This document shows, piece by piece, positions 47,595-58,784 of a stretch of DNA of 64,000 nucleotides. The DNA lies in assembly GCF_002968285.2 (NCBI RefSeq), contig NZ_CP134400.1:4030001-4094000 (forward strand), in the 5' to 3' direction. Every line of letters starts with the position of its first letter. The first letter of the stretch is position 1. The position numbers and the translations under genes are program-made. Source of the DNA: Mycobacterium sp. ITM-2016-00318 (lineage in GTDB: Bacteria; Actinomycetota; Actinomycetes; Mycobacteriales; Mycobacteriaceae). A model generated the notes under the pieces. The model did no database searches. It saw only the letters and a list, made by a program, of their open reading frames with translations, and was not told the DNA's origin.

Positions 47595-48695
47595 ATGCCT
47601 TCGTTCCGCGGCGCTCTGCCTCCCGCCCTTCGGCCTGCGCGAAGCAGGCACAGCCACGACGCGAAGTCCACCCACGTGCCGGTCGCACGGGCGATGGTCG
47701 ACTGCGCCATCTACGTCGACGGTAAGCGGCTACCCGGCAAGTACACCCATGCCGCGGCGCTGAACAAGGTCCACGAGTTGGGATCCGAGGGCAGGAACGC
47801 ATTCGTGTGGATCGGCCTGCACGAACCCGACGAACACCAGATGCAGGCCGTCGGGGACGTGTTCGGGTTGCACGAACTGGCCGTCGAGGATGCGGTGCAC
47901 GCACACCAGCGGCCGAAGCTGGAGCGCTACGACAAGACCCTGTTCATGGTTCTCAAGACGGTGAACTACATCGAGCACGAATCGGTGGCCAAGGCCAGGG
48001 AGATCGTCGAGACCGGCGAGATCATGGTGTTCGTCGGCGCCGACTTCGTGGTGACGGTCCGCCACGGCGAACACGGCGAACTCGCCGGGGTGCGACGCAA
48101 CCTCGAAGCCTCACCCGCTCTGCTCAAGCTGGGGCCCTACGCGATCATGCACGCGATCTCCGACCATGTGGTGGACGGCTATCTCGACGTCACCGATCTG
48201 ATCGAGACGGACATCGACACGATGGAAGAGGACATCTTCTCGCCCGTCACCCACACCAACATCGAGTGCATCTACCTGCTCAAGCGGGAAGTCGTCGAAC
48301 TGCGCAGGGCCGTCAACCCGTTGACCCTGGCGCTGCAGCGACTCCACACCGACCACAACGACCTCATCTCGGTCGAGGTGCGGCGCTATATGCGCGACGT
48401 GCTCGACCACAACATCCAGGCCTCCGACCGCATCACGAGCTACGACGAAATGCTCAGCTCGCTGGTGCAGGCCGCCCTCGGCAAGGTCGCCATGCAACAG
48501 AACGTCGACATGCGCAAGATCTCGGCGTGGGTGGCGATCGCGGCTGTGCCCACGGCGCTGGCGGGCATCTACGGGATGAACTTCGAGCACATGCCCGAGC
48601 TGCAATGGACCTGGGGCTACCCGGCCGTGCTCACGGTGATGTTCTGTGTGTGCTTCCTGCTGTATCGCACCTTCCGGCACAGCCACTGGCTCTAG
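47595..48695 (+). CDS. corA: magnesium/cobalt transporter CorA
   Basis: This homologue of the CorA Mg2+ channel has 366 residues, the length I recall for Rv1239c. A large cytoplasmic N-domain (FVWIGLHEPDEHQMQAV) leads to two C-terminal membrane helices, the first ending in the invariant selectivity motif YGMNFEHMPE. The ATG at 47595 is chosen because AGGAGG lies 12-13 bases before it; a start at 47547 would lack this. A 61-bp gene-end hairpin follows 6 bases after the stop. Divergent from mdh. Confidence 0.95.
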   Translation: MPSFRGALPPALRPARSRHSHDAKSTHVPVARAMVDCAIYVDGKRLPGKYTHAAALNKVHELGSEGRNAFVWIGLHEPDEHQMQAVGDVFGLHELAVEDAVHAHQRPKLERYDKTLFMVLKTVNYIEHESVAKAREIVETGEIMVFVGADFVVTVRHGEHGELAGVRRNLEASPALLKLGPYAIMHAISDHVVDGYLDVTDLIETDIDTMEEDIFSPVTHTNIECIYLLKREVVELRRAVNPLTLALQRLHTDHNDLISVEVRRYMRDVLDHNIQASDRITSYDEMLSSLVQAALGKVAMQQNVDMRKISAWVAIAAVPTALAGIYGMNFEHMPELQWTWGYPAVLTVMFCVCFLLYRTFRHSHWL

Positions 48696-48701
48696 ATCAA
48701 C

Positions 48702-48762
48702 CGCGAATTTGCGTTCCTGCAGGCCCTCTCTCGCACTTCCTCTGCCGGAATGCAATTTCGCG
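48702..48762 (+). repeat. 61-bp gene-end hairpin element, copy 2
   Basis: Arms 48702-48722 and 48742-48762 (18 of 21 pairing) with a 19-base loop. It begins CGCGAATTTGCGTTCCTGCAG and ends CCGGAATGCAATTTCGCG. It starts 6 bases after the corA stop and ends 5 bases before the convergent SUFU stop at 48768, so it could serve both genes. Confidence 0.78.
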
Positions 48763-48767
48763 AGAAT

Positions 48768-49349
48768 CTAACTGGGCGCTGAGGCCTTGCGGTTCGGGTC
48801 GAGCACGTCGACGCCGTCGCTGCGCCACGCCTCGCGCATGGCCTCGGCCCCTTTGAGCCGCACCCACGCTGCCTCCGTCGGCGTGATCGGAATGGCCGAA
48901 AGCACGACCACCGGATCGTGGGGGGCGGGCAGCTCGACATCGCCGATGTCGCTGCGGCCCAACAGGAATGCGGTGAAGGCAGCACCATCCCACAGCGCAG
49001 ACCCGAGGTCGACCAGCGCATCGGGAGCCAGCACCAACCCCTCGACGGCGGGTGCGGCCGCCAGCACCGCCACGCTGCGCGCCAGGCCCGTCGGCGTCGG
49101 GACGCGCAATGCGACGGCCACCTCCGCGCGGGGTCCGCGCACCGTTCTTCCGGCGGTGGCGAACTCGGCGGGATCGGTCATCGGCTCGCGCGAACAGCCC
49201 AGCGAGACATAGTGGATGACGCCGTCGGCATCGGGTCCGAACCGCAGCACGTCGAACGACTGCGTGCCCAGAAACGTCACGGTCGCGGTGTCGGGCTCGG
49301 AAGCGAAGTGTGCGAGCAGGCGAGCGCGAACATCCGCAAGGACTGTCAC
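48768..49349 (-). CDS. suppressor-of-fused (SUFU) domain protein
   Basis: This protein has 193 residues and a bacterial SUFU-like domain (PF05076 type): [43 protein letters not shown] and the late [18 protein letters not shown]. Bacterial SUFU proteins have no settled role; some act as immunity proteins against toxins, others as adaptors. The start overlaps the sugC stop by 4 bases, so it is translated with the trehalose importer. M. tuberculosis has no counterpart between sugC and corA. Confidence 0.82.
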   Translation of the reverse strand: MTVLADVRARLLAHFASEPDTATVTFLGTQSFDVLRFGPDADGVIHYVSLGCSREPMTDPAEFATAGRTVRGPRAEVAVALRVPTPTGLARSVAVLAAAPAVEGLVLAPDALVDLGSALWDGAAFTAFLLGRSDIGDVELPAPHDPVVVLSAIPITPTEAAWVRLKGAEAMREAWRSDGVDVLDPNRKASAPS

Positions 49350-50617
49350 CCGGTCGGCGGCGACGTCTGCTCGTCGGGCGTGAAGGTCCGCTCCTCCTGC
49401 GGCGCGGGCGGCGACGCAGGTGGCGACGACGCGGCGTGCTCGCGCGCTCCCGGCGGCGGGATGGAGAGGTTGGCTCCGGTGTCGGCGTCGAAGATGAGCA
49501 GCTTGGTGGTGTCGAAGGCGAGTTCCACCGTGCCTCCCGCCGTCACCTTCGACTCGGTCGAAACCCGTGCCACGAACTCGTTCTCGCCAACGCCCGACTC
49601 TGCGGCGAGCTCTGCCAGCTGTGCGGCCCGCGCACCGGCACCCTCGGATCTGAAGTGCACGTACTTGTCCGCACCGAGCGATTCGACGAACTCGACCGTC
49701 ACCTCTGCGGTCAACGCCCGGATCCGCGCGTACGTGTCGATCAGCGAGGCGTCCTCGATGTGTTCGGGCCGGATCCCGACGATCGCGTTGTTGGGCCTCT
49801 TGTGCTGGGCAAGCACGTCGTGCACCTCCTGGGTGAGCGTCACCTCGCCGAACGGCAGCCTCACCCCGACATCGGTCAACGTCGCCGGGAAGAAGTTCAT
49901 CGCGGGCGATCCGATGAAACCGGCGACGAACAGGTTCGCCGGCCTCGAGTAGAGCTCCTCGGGTGTGCCGATCTGCTGAGCGATCCCCGCGCGCATGACG
50001 ACGACGCGGTCGCCGAGCGTCATCGCCTCAGTCTGGTCGTGGGTCACGTAAACCGTTGTGGTGCCGAGCCGGTTCTGCAGCCGGGCGATCTCCGAACGCA
50101 TCTGCACGCGCAACTTGGCGTCGAGGTTGGACAGCGGCTCGTCCATCAGGAACGCCTTCGGGTTGCGCACGATCGCACGTCCCATCGCCACCCGCTGGCG
50201 CTGGCCACCCGACAGCTGTGCCGGCTTGCGATCCAGAAGCGCCGTCAGGTCGAGGATTTTCGCCGTCTCTTCGACCTTGGTGGCTATATCGGCCTTTTTC
50301 ACCTTCGCCAACGTCAGCGGAAAAGCGATGTTCTGGCGCACGGTCATGTGCGGGTAGAGCGCATAGGACTGAAAGACCATCGCGATATCGCGGTCCTTGG
50401 GCGCCTTGTCGTTCACCCGCTCGCCGCCGATGCGCATCTCGCCCGACGAGATCTCCTCCAGGCCAGCGATCATGTTGAGCGTGGTGGACTTTCCGCAGCC
50501 GGACGGGCCGACGAGGATGATGAACTCGCCGTCGGCGATCGTGACCGAGAGATCCTTCACGGCCGTGGCGCCGTCGGGGTAACTCTTGGTCACCCGATCC
50601 AACACAATCTCGGCCAT
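49346..50617 (-). CDS. sugC: trehalose ABC importer ATPase SugC
   Basis: This ABC ATPase has 423 residues and drives trehalose recycling with LpqY, SugA and SugB. Walker [10 protein letters not shown] is at 37-45, the signature is LSGGQRQR, Walker B is [13 protein letters not shown] and the switch His is in [10 protein letters not shown]. The C-terminal OB-fold regulatory domain is of the MalK type and is followed by a Pro-rich tail that makes it longer than Rv1238. It starts 4 bases after the sugB stop (50622) and overlaps the SUFU gene by 4 bases. Confidence 0.95.
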   Translation of the reverse strand: MAEIVLDRVTKSYPDGATAVKDLSVTIADGEFIILVGPSGCGKSTTLNMIAGLEEISSGEMRIGGERVNDKAPKDRDIAMVFQSYALYPHMTVRQNIAFPLTLAKVKKADIATKVEETAKILDLTALLDRKPAQLSGGQRQRVAMGRAIVRNPKAFLMDEPLSNLDAKLRVQMRSEIARLQNRLGTTTVYVTHDQTEAMTLGDRVVVMRAGIAQQIGTPEELYSRPANLFVAGFIGSPAMNFFPATLTDVGVRLPFGEVTLTQEVHDVLAQHKRPNNAIVGIRPEHIEDASLIDTYARIRALTAEVTVEFVESLGADKYVHFRSEGAGARAAQLAELAAESGVGENEFVARVSTESKVTAGGTVELAFDTTKLLIFDADTGANLSIPPPGAREHAASSPPASPPAPQEERTFTPDEQTSPPTG

Positions 50618-50621
50618 CGAA

Positions 50622-51458
50622 CTACCCCTTCACCGCACCGGACGTCAATCCAGCGACGATCCGTCGTTGGAAGATGAGAACAAAGATGATGATCGGAACC
50701 GTGATCACCATTGCGCCCGCGGCAATGGATCCCGTCGGCTCCTCGAATTGCGAACTGCCCGTGAAGTTCGCGATCGCCACCGGCGCGGTGATCGCGCGTT
50801 CGGTGGCCGTCAACGACAGCGCGAGCAGTAGGTCGTTCCACGCGAAGATGAACACCAGGATCGCCGCGGTGACGATGCCGGGCGCCGCCAGCGGCGCGAT
50901 CACCTTACGGAACGCCTGCGACGGTGTGGCGCCGTCCATCTTGGCAGCCTTCTCCAGATCCCAGGGGATCTCCCGGAAGAACGCCGACAGCGTGTAGATC
51001 GCCAACGGCAGCGCGAACGTGATGTACGGGATGATCAGGCCGGGCCACGTGTCGAAAAGCCCGATGCTGCGCCACATGTTGAAAATCGGTGTCACCAAGG
51101 AGATCTGCGGGAACATCGCGATCAGCAGTGCGACGCCGACCAGCAGACGCTTACCCGGAAAGGACAGCCGCGCCACCGCGTAGGCCGCCATACCGCCGAC
51201 GACGACGGCGATCACCGTGGTGATAAGCCCGATACCGATCGAGTTGATCAGCGCCGAGCTGAACGCATTCCCGGAGAAGATGCCCTTGTAGTTGTCGAAG
51301 GTGATCTCGCTGGGAATCAGCTTGCCGTCCTTCACCGTTGAGGTCGGCTTCAAAGACAGCGAAAGGATCCACAGCACCGGGAACAGCGCGTAGATCACCA
51401 CGAGGATGTTGACAACGGTCCATCCCGTTGCCCGGCCCGCGCCGACACGCTCAGCCAC
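50622..51458 (-). CDS. sugB: trehalose importer permease SugB
   Basis: This permease has 278 residues with about six membrane helices of the MalG type. The EAA loop that contacts the ATPase is visible as [18 protein letters not shown] (EAAMDGA-type). The C-terminus ends in [10 protein letters not shown], typical of MalG-like subunits. It pairs with SugA in the plasma membrane to form the trehalose pore and corresponds to Rv1237. It is packed between sugA (1 base apart) and sugC. Confidence 0.94.
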   Translation of the reverse strand: MAERVGAGRATGWTVVNILVVIYALFPVLWILSLSLKPTSTVKDGKLIPSEITFDNYKGIFSGNAFSSALINSIGIGLITTVIAVVVGGMAAYAVARLSFPGKRLLVGVALLIAMFPQISLVTPIFNMWRSIGLFDTWPGLIIPYITFALPLAIYTLSAFFREIPWDLEKAAKMDGATPSQAFRKVIAPLAAPGIVTAAILVFIFAWNDLLLALSLTATERAITAPVAIANFTGSSQFEEPTGSIAAGAMVITVPIIIFVLIFQRRIVAGLTSGAVKG

Positions 51459-51459
51459 G

Positions 51460-53954
<2,495 letters not shown>

Positions 53955-53960
53955 TCAGGC

Positions 53961-54488
53961 TCAGATGGCCAAGCGCGCCAGCAGTTCCCGGCCCTTCTCG
54001 GCGTTCTGCGGGTCGCAGAGCACGTCATAGCGGCCCGCAACGAGCTGCATCGTGGAACTGAAATCTCTTGTGCCGCGAGCCATCGCGTACGGGATCGCCG
54101 ACGTGATCAGGCCGAAGAAGACACCCGCGACCAGGCCGGTGATCAGCGACGCCCACGGGTTCTCGCTGAAGAAGCCGAGAATCAGCCCGATGAACAGGCC
54201 GAGCCATGCGCCCGTGAGCACGCCGCCGCCGAGGACCTTGGGCCAGGTCAGCCGGCCGGTGACCCGTTCGACCTGCATCAGGTCGACGCCGACGATCGTC
54301 ACCTGCTGGACAGGGAACTCCGCATCGGACAGATGGTCCACCGCGCGCTGCGCCTCGGCGTAGGTCGGATACGAACCGATCGGCCAGCCCTTCGGCGGCG
54401 TCGGCAAGGCGGCAGGTCCGCGGGCCGGAGTCGTCGGCGCTCCCGGTGTCGTGCCGGGGGTTTGCCCGGGCTGGAAGGGGCTGGTCAT
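53961..54488 (-). CDS. YflT/GSP17M-like membrane stress protein
   Basis: This protein has 175 residues. A Pro/Thr-rich N-terminus is followed by the conserved start of the family (WPIGSYPTYAEAQRAVDHLS, then FPVQQVTIVGVDL), and two close membrane helices (VLGGGVLTGAWLGLFIGLIL and ASLITGLVAGVFFGLITSA). It belongs to the general stress protein 17M/YflT type and corresponds to Rv1234. GAGGATCC precedes the ATG. Function not established. It is upstream of the lpqY operon on the same strand but 165 bases away. Confidence 0.83.
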   Translation of the reverse strand: MTSPFQPGQTPGTTPGAPTTPARGPAALPTPPKGWPIGSYPTYAEAQRAVDHLSDAEFPVQQVTIVGVDLMQVERVTGRLTWPKVLGGGVLTGAWLGLFIGLILGFFSENPWASLITGLVAGVFFGLITSAIPYAMARGTRDFSSTMQLVAGRYDVLCDPQNAEKGRELLARLAI

Positions 54489-54605
54489 GGATCCTCATTC
54501 TCCCTTATTCGAACCGAGAATTCTCGACGCCGTCAAAGCTCAACGTTCGGCGGCGGGCGTTGGTGCCCCACCTCGGGTACCAGCGCATACGCTAGGTTGA
54601 ACAGC

Positions 54606-55409
54606 ATGACAAATCCGGGTGGGGACTCCTCCGAAACGCCAACATCCGACACCGGTTCAAGCTCGTCGGAGCCGACATCGGGCGCGTACGAAGCGCCGTC
54701 GATCGAGCAGTCGCAGCAGCGGGACGACGAGTCGGCGCCGCAGCCCGCCACCGAACACTTCACCCCGCCTGCCGAGCAGCACGTCCCGCCTGCGCAGCCG
54801 GCAGGCGAACAGTCCACTCCGGGACACGCCGCGTCGTCGGCTTTCGACACACCGCCGACCGGTTATCCGCCTGCTCCGGATCCCGGCCAGGGCGGTTACC
54901 CGCCGCCCTACCCGCAGGCACCGCCCTACCCGCAATCACCGCCCTACCCGCCGTCACCGGCCTACCCGCCGCCTCCGCCCGGTTTCCCGCAAGCCGGTGC
55001 ACAGCAGCCGGGCTATCCGCCGCCTTACCCCGACCCGTCGGGGTTCGGTGGGCAGCCCGGATACGGCGCACAGTCCTACCCGCCGCCCCCGTACGGCGCC
55101 GCACCGACCGGCTATCCGCCGCCGCCCTCGTCGTATCCGGCACAGGGGTATGCCGGCGGGTACGGCGGTGGCTACGGGCAGCCGCAGCCGGAAACCAACC
55201 AGCTGGCGATCTGGTCGCTGGTGGCCTCGCTGATCGGGATCCTCTGCACCCTTGGCTCGCTCGTCGGGATCGGCCTCGGGTTCGTCGCGCTGAACCAGAT
55301 CAAGGAGAACCGTCAGGGCGGCCACGGGTTGGCGATCGCCGGCATCGCCGTCGGCATCGCGACGTTGATCATCAGCATCATCTGGACCGTGTTCGCGCTC
55401 AGCGCCTGA
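54606..55409 (+). CDS. Pro-rich DUF4190 membrane protein, first of a tandem pair
   Basis: This protein has 267 residues. About 190 residues of disordered Pro/Tyr/Ser/Gln sequence with repeated PPYPQ- and GYPPP-like units precede a small DUF4190 domain of two membrane helices (IWSLVASLIGILCTLGSLVG and ISIIWTVFALSA) joined by the family loop LNQIKENRQGGHGLAIAGI. It corresponds to Rv1233c. TAGGTT lies 8 bases before the ATG, suggesting a leaderless mRNA. The proline-rich arm may act as a membrane-bound scaffold; this is an inference. Confidence 0.83.
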   Translation: MTNPGGDSSETPTSDTGSSSSEPTSGAYEAPSIEQSQQRDDESAPQPATEHFTPPAEQHVPPAQPAGEQSTPGHAASSAFDTPPTGYPPAPDPGQGGYPPPYPQAPPYPQSPPYPPSPAYPPPPPGFPQAGAQQPGYPPPYPDPSGFGGQPGYGAQSYPPPPYGAAPTGYPPPPSSYPAQGYAGGYGGGYGQPQPETNQLAIWSLVASLIGILCTLGSLVGIGLGFVALNQIKENRQGGHGLAIAGIAVGIATLIISIIWTVFALSA

Positions 55410-55410
55410 C

Positions 55411-55863
55411 ATGAGCAGTCCGCACGAGCCGTACCGCGGCGGCGAGTACCCGCCGTTGGAACAGTCTGCGCCGCAACAGGACCCGTACGCCGCTGTGGAT
55501 TACCCGACCGGGTATCCGCAGCTGCCACCGCCCGTCTACCCGCAGGGCGGCGGGTATCCGCCCCCGTATCCGGGCTATCCGCCGTACGACCCCTACCAAC
55601 AGGGCAGGCCGCTCGGCACCAACGGCAAGGCGATCGCGTCGCTGGTCGCCGCATTGGCCGGACTGGTGTTCTGTGGCCTGCCGTCAATCGCCGGCCTCAT
55701 CCTCGGCATCATCGCGATGCGGGAATGCAAGCGCACCGGCCAGGACGGCTACGGTCTCGCGCTCGCCGGAACCATCGTCGGTGCACTCGTCACCGCGCTG
55801 GTCGTGCTCTACTTCGTCTTCGTCATCGGCATCGCAGCGAGCGGATGGCAATGGGCGCCATGA
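55411..55863 (+). CDS. Pro-rich DUF4190 membrane protein, second of a tandem pair
   Basis: This 150-residue protein is a shorter paralogue of its upstream neighbour, starting one base after that gene's stop. An N-terminal 65-residue Pro/Tyr-rich segment (YPPPYPGYPPYDPYQQ) leads to two membrane helices around MRECKRTGQDGYGLALAGT, which matches the loop of the first gene. The arrangement indicates gene duplication. The two may form one heteromeric membrane scaffold; no direct evidence. Confidence 0.82.
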   Translation: MSSPHEPYRGGEYPPLEQSAPQQDPYAAVDYPTGYPQLPPPVYPQGGGYPPPYPGYPPYDPYQQGRPLGTNGKAIASLVAALAGLVFCGLPSIAGLILGIIAMRECKRTGQDGYGLALAGTIVGALVTALVVLYFVFVIGIAASGWQWAP

Positions 55864-55873
55864 GGTTTGACGG

Positions 55874-56836
55874 CTAGCTCGGCGGCTGGAACGGTTCGGC
55901 CTCGCGCATCATGCCTGCCGCGCGACCCTTGCCGGCGATCACCAGAGCCATCTTGCGGCTGGCCTCGTCGATCATCTCGTCGCCGAGCATCACCGCACCG
56001 CGCGCGCCCCCGGCCTGCGAAGTGTGCCATTCGTAGGCCTCGAGGATCCGCTCTGCGTGGTCGTAGTCGGTTTGTCGTGGGCTGAAAAGCTCGTTGCCTG
56101 CCGCGATCTGGTCCGGATGCAGCACCCACTTGCCGTCGTAACCCAGCGCTGCCGACCGACCCGCAACGCGGCGGAACGCATCGACATCGCGCACCTTCAG
56201 ATACGGGCCGTCGATCGCGAGCACGCCGTGGGTCCGCGCGGCGATCAGGATGCGCATCAGCACGTGGTGGTGGGCGTCGCCGATGTCGTAGCCCTCTGGC
56301 TGCTCACCGACCTCGAGCGTGCGCATATTGAGGCTGGCCGCCATATCGGCCGGGCCCAGCACCAGCGCCTGCACCCGCGGCCCCGCCGCGATCGCGTCGA
56401 TGTTGGTCAGCCCGTTGGCGTTCTCGATCTGCGCCTCGACGCCGATCCGGCCGACGGGTAGGCCGTGGGTGGTCTCCAACTGGGTCAGCAGCAGATCGAG
56501 CGCGGTGATGTGGGAGACGTCGGTCACCTTGGGCAGCACGATGACGTCCAGCGACGCGCCCGCGGTGGACACCACTTCGATGGTGTCGGCATACGTCCAC
56601 GGAGTGGTCCAGTCGTTGACGCGCACGCCGCGCAGCTGTCCCGCCCAGCCCGATTCGGCCAGCGCCGTCGCGACCTGCGTACGGGCCTCGGTCTTGGCGT
56701 CCGGCGCGACCGCGTCCTCCAGATCTAGGAACACCTCGTCGGCGGGCAGAGTCTTGGCCTTTTCGATCATCTTGGCGCTGCTGCCCGGGACGGAAAGGAT
56801 CGTCCGACGGGGTCGATACCGGTTTTCCACAACCAC
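55874..56836 (-). CDS. CitE-like HpcH/HpaI aldolase/lyase
   Basis: This protein has about 320 residues and a TIM barrel of the CitE-like type: RTILSVPGSSAKMIEKA, DEVFLDLEDAVAPDAK (metal-site region), VRVNDWTTPW and IGVEAQIENANGLTNI (conserved Glu). It should cleave or form a CoA-linked or free beta-hydroxy acid. Adjacent lyase subunits (CitD/F) are absent, so it works alone like the mycobacterial CitE-like proteins. The GTG at 56836 is preferred because a start at 56857 would overlap the divergent CBS-protein start codon. Confidence 0.85.
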   Translation of the reverse strand: MVVENRYRPRRTILSVPGSSAKMIEKAKTLPADEVFLDLEDAVAPDAKTEARTQVATALAESGWAGQLRGVRVNDWTTPWTYADTIEVVSTAGASLDVIVLPKVTDVSHITALDLLLTQLETTHGLPVGRIGVEAQIENANGLTNIDAIAAGPRVQALVLGPADMAASLNMRTLEVGEQPEGYDIGDAHHHVLMRILIAARTHGVLAIDGPYLKVRDVDAFRRVAGRSAALGYDGKWVLHPDQIAAGNELFSPRQTDYDHAERILEAYEWHTSQAGGARGAVMLGDEMIDEASRKMALVIAGKGRAAGMMREAEPFQPPS

Positions 56837-56855
56837 ACTCTCTACCCTTTGAGTC

Positions 56856-58145
56856 ATGGCGGCGGTGAACAGGGTCTATGCGGCCCGACTCGCGGGAATG
56901 GTGGTCTTGGGCCCCGACGGCGAGTCCATCGGCCGTGTCCGCGACGTGGTGATCAGCATCAGCATCGTCCGCCACCAACCACGGGTGCTCGGCCTGGTCG
57001 TCGAACTGCTCACCCGACGACGCATCTTCGTGCCGATCGGCCGGGTAACGGCGATCGACCCCAGCGCCGTCACGCTGACCACCGCCAACGTCTCGCTGCG
57101 GAAGTTCTCGCAGCGGCCGGGCGAGGTGCTGGTCCTCGGTCAGGTGATCGAGACCCGCGTGCGCGTCGATGATCCCGAACTGCCCGAGCTCGCCGGGGTG
57201 GACGTCGTCGTCATCGATCTCGGCGTCGAGCAGAGCAGGACCCGTGACTGGCTGGTCACCAAGGTCGCCGTGCGGCCCCTCGGGCGCCGGCTCGGCCGCC
57301 GCCGCAACATCGACATCGTCGACTGGCAGCGCGTGCATGGACTGACGCCGTCGGGCCTTGCCATGCCCGGTCAGGGCGTCGCGCAGCTACTCGAGCAGTT
57401 CTCGGGGCAGCGCCCGATCGAGGTCGCCGAGGCGATCCGCGAGCTGCCCGAGAAGCGCCGCTTCGAAGTGGTGAGGGCGCTGGACGACGAACGACTCGCC
57501 GACGTGCTTCAGGAGCTGCCGGAAGACGAACAGGCCAACGTGTTGCGCCAGTTGGAGCCTGAACGCGCGGCCGACGTGCTGGAGGCGATGGATCCCGACG
57601 ACGCCGCCGACCTTCTCGGCACCATGACCCCTGCCGACGCTGAGCTGTTCCTGCGCCGGATGGACCCCGAGGACTCCGAGGACGTGCGCCGCCTGCTGGC
57701 GCACTCGCCGGACACCGCGGGCGGGTTGATGACGTCGGAACCGGTGGCGATCGCACCCGACACCACGGTCGCCGAGGCGCTGGCCCGCGTTCGCGACCCG
57801 GACCTGACCCCCGCGCTGGCGTCGCTGGTGTTCGTGGTGCGCCCGCCGACCTCCACTCCGACCGGCCGATATCTGGGGTGCGCGCACCTGCAGCGGCTGC
57901 TGCGGGAGCCGCCTGCGTCGCTCGTCGGCGGCATCCTCGACACCGACCTGCCGAGTCTGCGGCCCGAGGATCCGCTGACGGCCGTCACCCGATATTTCGC
58001 TGCCTACAATCTGGTCTGCGGTCCGGTTGTCGACGAAGAAGGCCACCTGCTCGGCGCGGTGTCCGTCGATGACGTTCTCGACCATCTGCTGCCCGACGAC
58101 TGGCGCGAGCGCGAGGAACCGGAACTGGCCGAGGGGGTGACATGA
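56856..58145 (+). CDS. MgtE N-domain and CBS protein without a channel (Rv1232c-like)
   Basis: This soluble protein has 429 residues. Residues 10-90 and about 100-165 resemble PRC-barrel modules, followed by the helical MgtE N-domain (ALDDERLADVLQELPEDEQA) repeated as Asp-Asp-helix units, then two CBS motifs (GGLMTSEPVAIAPDTTVAEA near residue 290; DPLTAVTRYFAAYNLVCGPV). No membrane helices are seen, so it is not a complete Mg2+ channel but could sense Mg2+ or nucleotides and regulate a transporter such as CorA. It corresponds to Rv1232c. Its stop overlaps the next start. Confidence 0.87.
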   Translation: MAAVNRVYAARLAGMVVLGPDGESIGRVRDVVISISIVRHQPRVLGLVVELLTRRRIFVPIGRVTAIDPSAVTLTTANVSLRKFSQRPGEVLVLGQVIETRVRVDDPELPELAGVDVVVIDLGVEQSRTRDWLVTKVAVRPLGRRLGRRRNIDIVDWQRVHGLTPSGLAMPGQGVAQLLEQFSGQRPIEVAEAIRELPEKRRFEVVRALDDERLADVLQELPEDEQANVLRQLEPERAADVLEAMDPDDAADLLGTMTPADAELFLRRMDPEDSEDVRRLLAHSPDTAGGLMTSEPVAIAPDTTVAEALARVRDPDLTPALASLVFVVRPPTSTPTGRYLGCAHLQRLLREPPASLVGGILDTDLPSLRPEDPLTAVTRYFAAYNLVCGPVVDEEGHLLGAVSVDDVLDHLLPDDWREREEPELAEGVT

Positions 58146-58696
58146 GCGATCTGACGGCGCGTCAGCGGCTCGATACCCCCGGCACCTCACGGCGTCGATT
58201 TTCCTTCACCGTCGACGCGGAGACGGTAGGACAATTCAGCGAGTCGATCGCCCGGTTCCTCGGCACCGGCCGCTTCCTCATGTGGCAGACGATCCTCGTC
58301 GCCGTCTGGATCGCCCTGAACCTGTTCGCGGTCAAGCTGCGCTGGGATCCGTACCCGTTCATCCTGCTCAACCTGGCTTTTTCGACGCAGGCCGCCTATG
58401 CGGCACCGTTGATCCTGCTGGCTCAGAACCGCCAGGAGAACCGCGACCGGGTCTCGCTCGAAGAGGACCGCCGCCGCGCCGAACAGACCAAGGCCGACAC
58501 CGAGTACCTGGCCCGCGAGCTCGCCGCGTTGCGACTGGCCGTCGGCGAGGTCGCCACCCGCGACTACCTGCGCCGCGAGCTCGACGAGCTGCGGGACATG
58601 TTGCACGACATGCGGCCTTCGCAGTCCTCCGACGGCAGCAAGGATGGGCCGGGCAAAACCCATAGCGGCGAGCGTCGATCCAAAAAGTCGAATTGA
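58142..58696 (+). CDS. DUF1003 membrane protein
   Basis: This protein has 184 residues. A soluble N-terminal stretch is followed by two membrane helices (TILVAVWIALNLFAV and PFILLNLAFSTQAAYAAPLILL) and a long charged coiled-coil-like C-terminus (RRRAEQTKADTEYLARELAA). This is the DUF1003 family, Rv1231c type. The ATG overlaps the CBS-protein stop by 4 bases, so the two are co-translated and likely act together. The cytoplasmic coiled coil may contact the MgtE-like partner. Function not established. Confidence 0.87.
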   Translation: MSDLTARQRLDTPGTSRRRFSFTVDAETVGQFSESIARFLGTGRFLMWQTILVAVWIALNLFAVKLRWDPYPFILLNLAFSTQAAYAAPLILLAQNRQENRDRVSLEEDRRRAEQTKADTEYLARELAALRLAVGEVATRDYLRRELDELRDMLHDMRPSQSSDGSKDGPGKTHSGERRSKKSN

Positions 58697-58784
58697 ACCA
58701 GGTCAGGCATTGTTGTCACGCGGCCCGCGATGACTAGGTATGGTGACTTGGTTCACAAGGCAGGCGCAAACTTAGGACGGTCGA

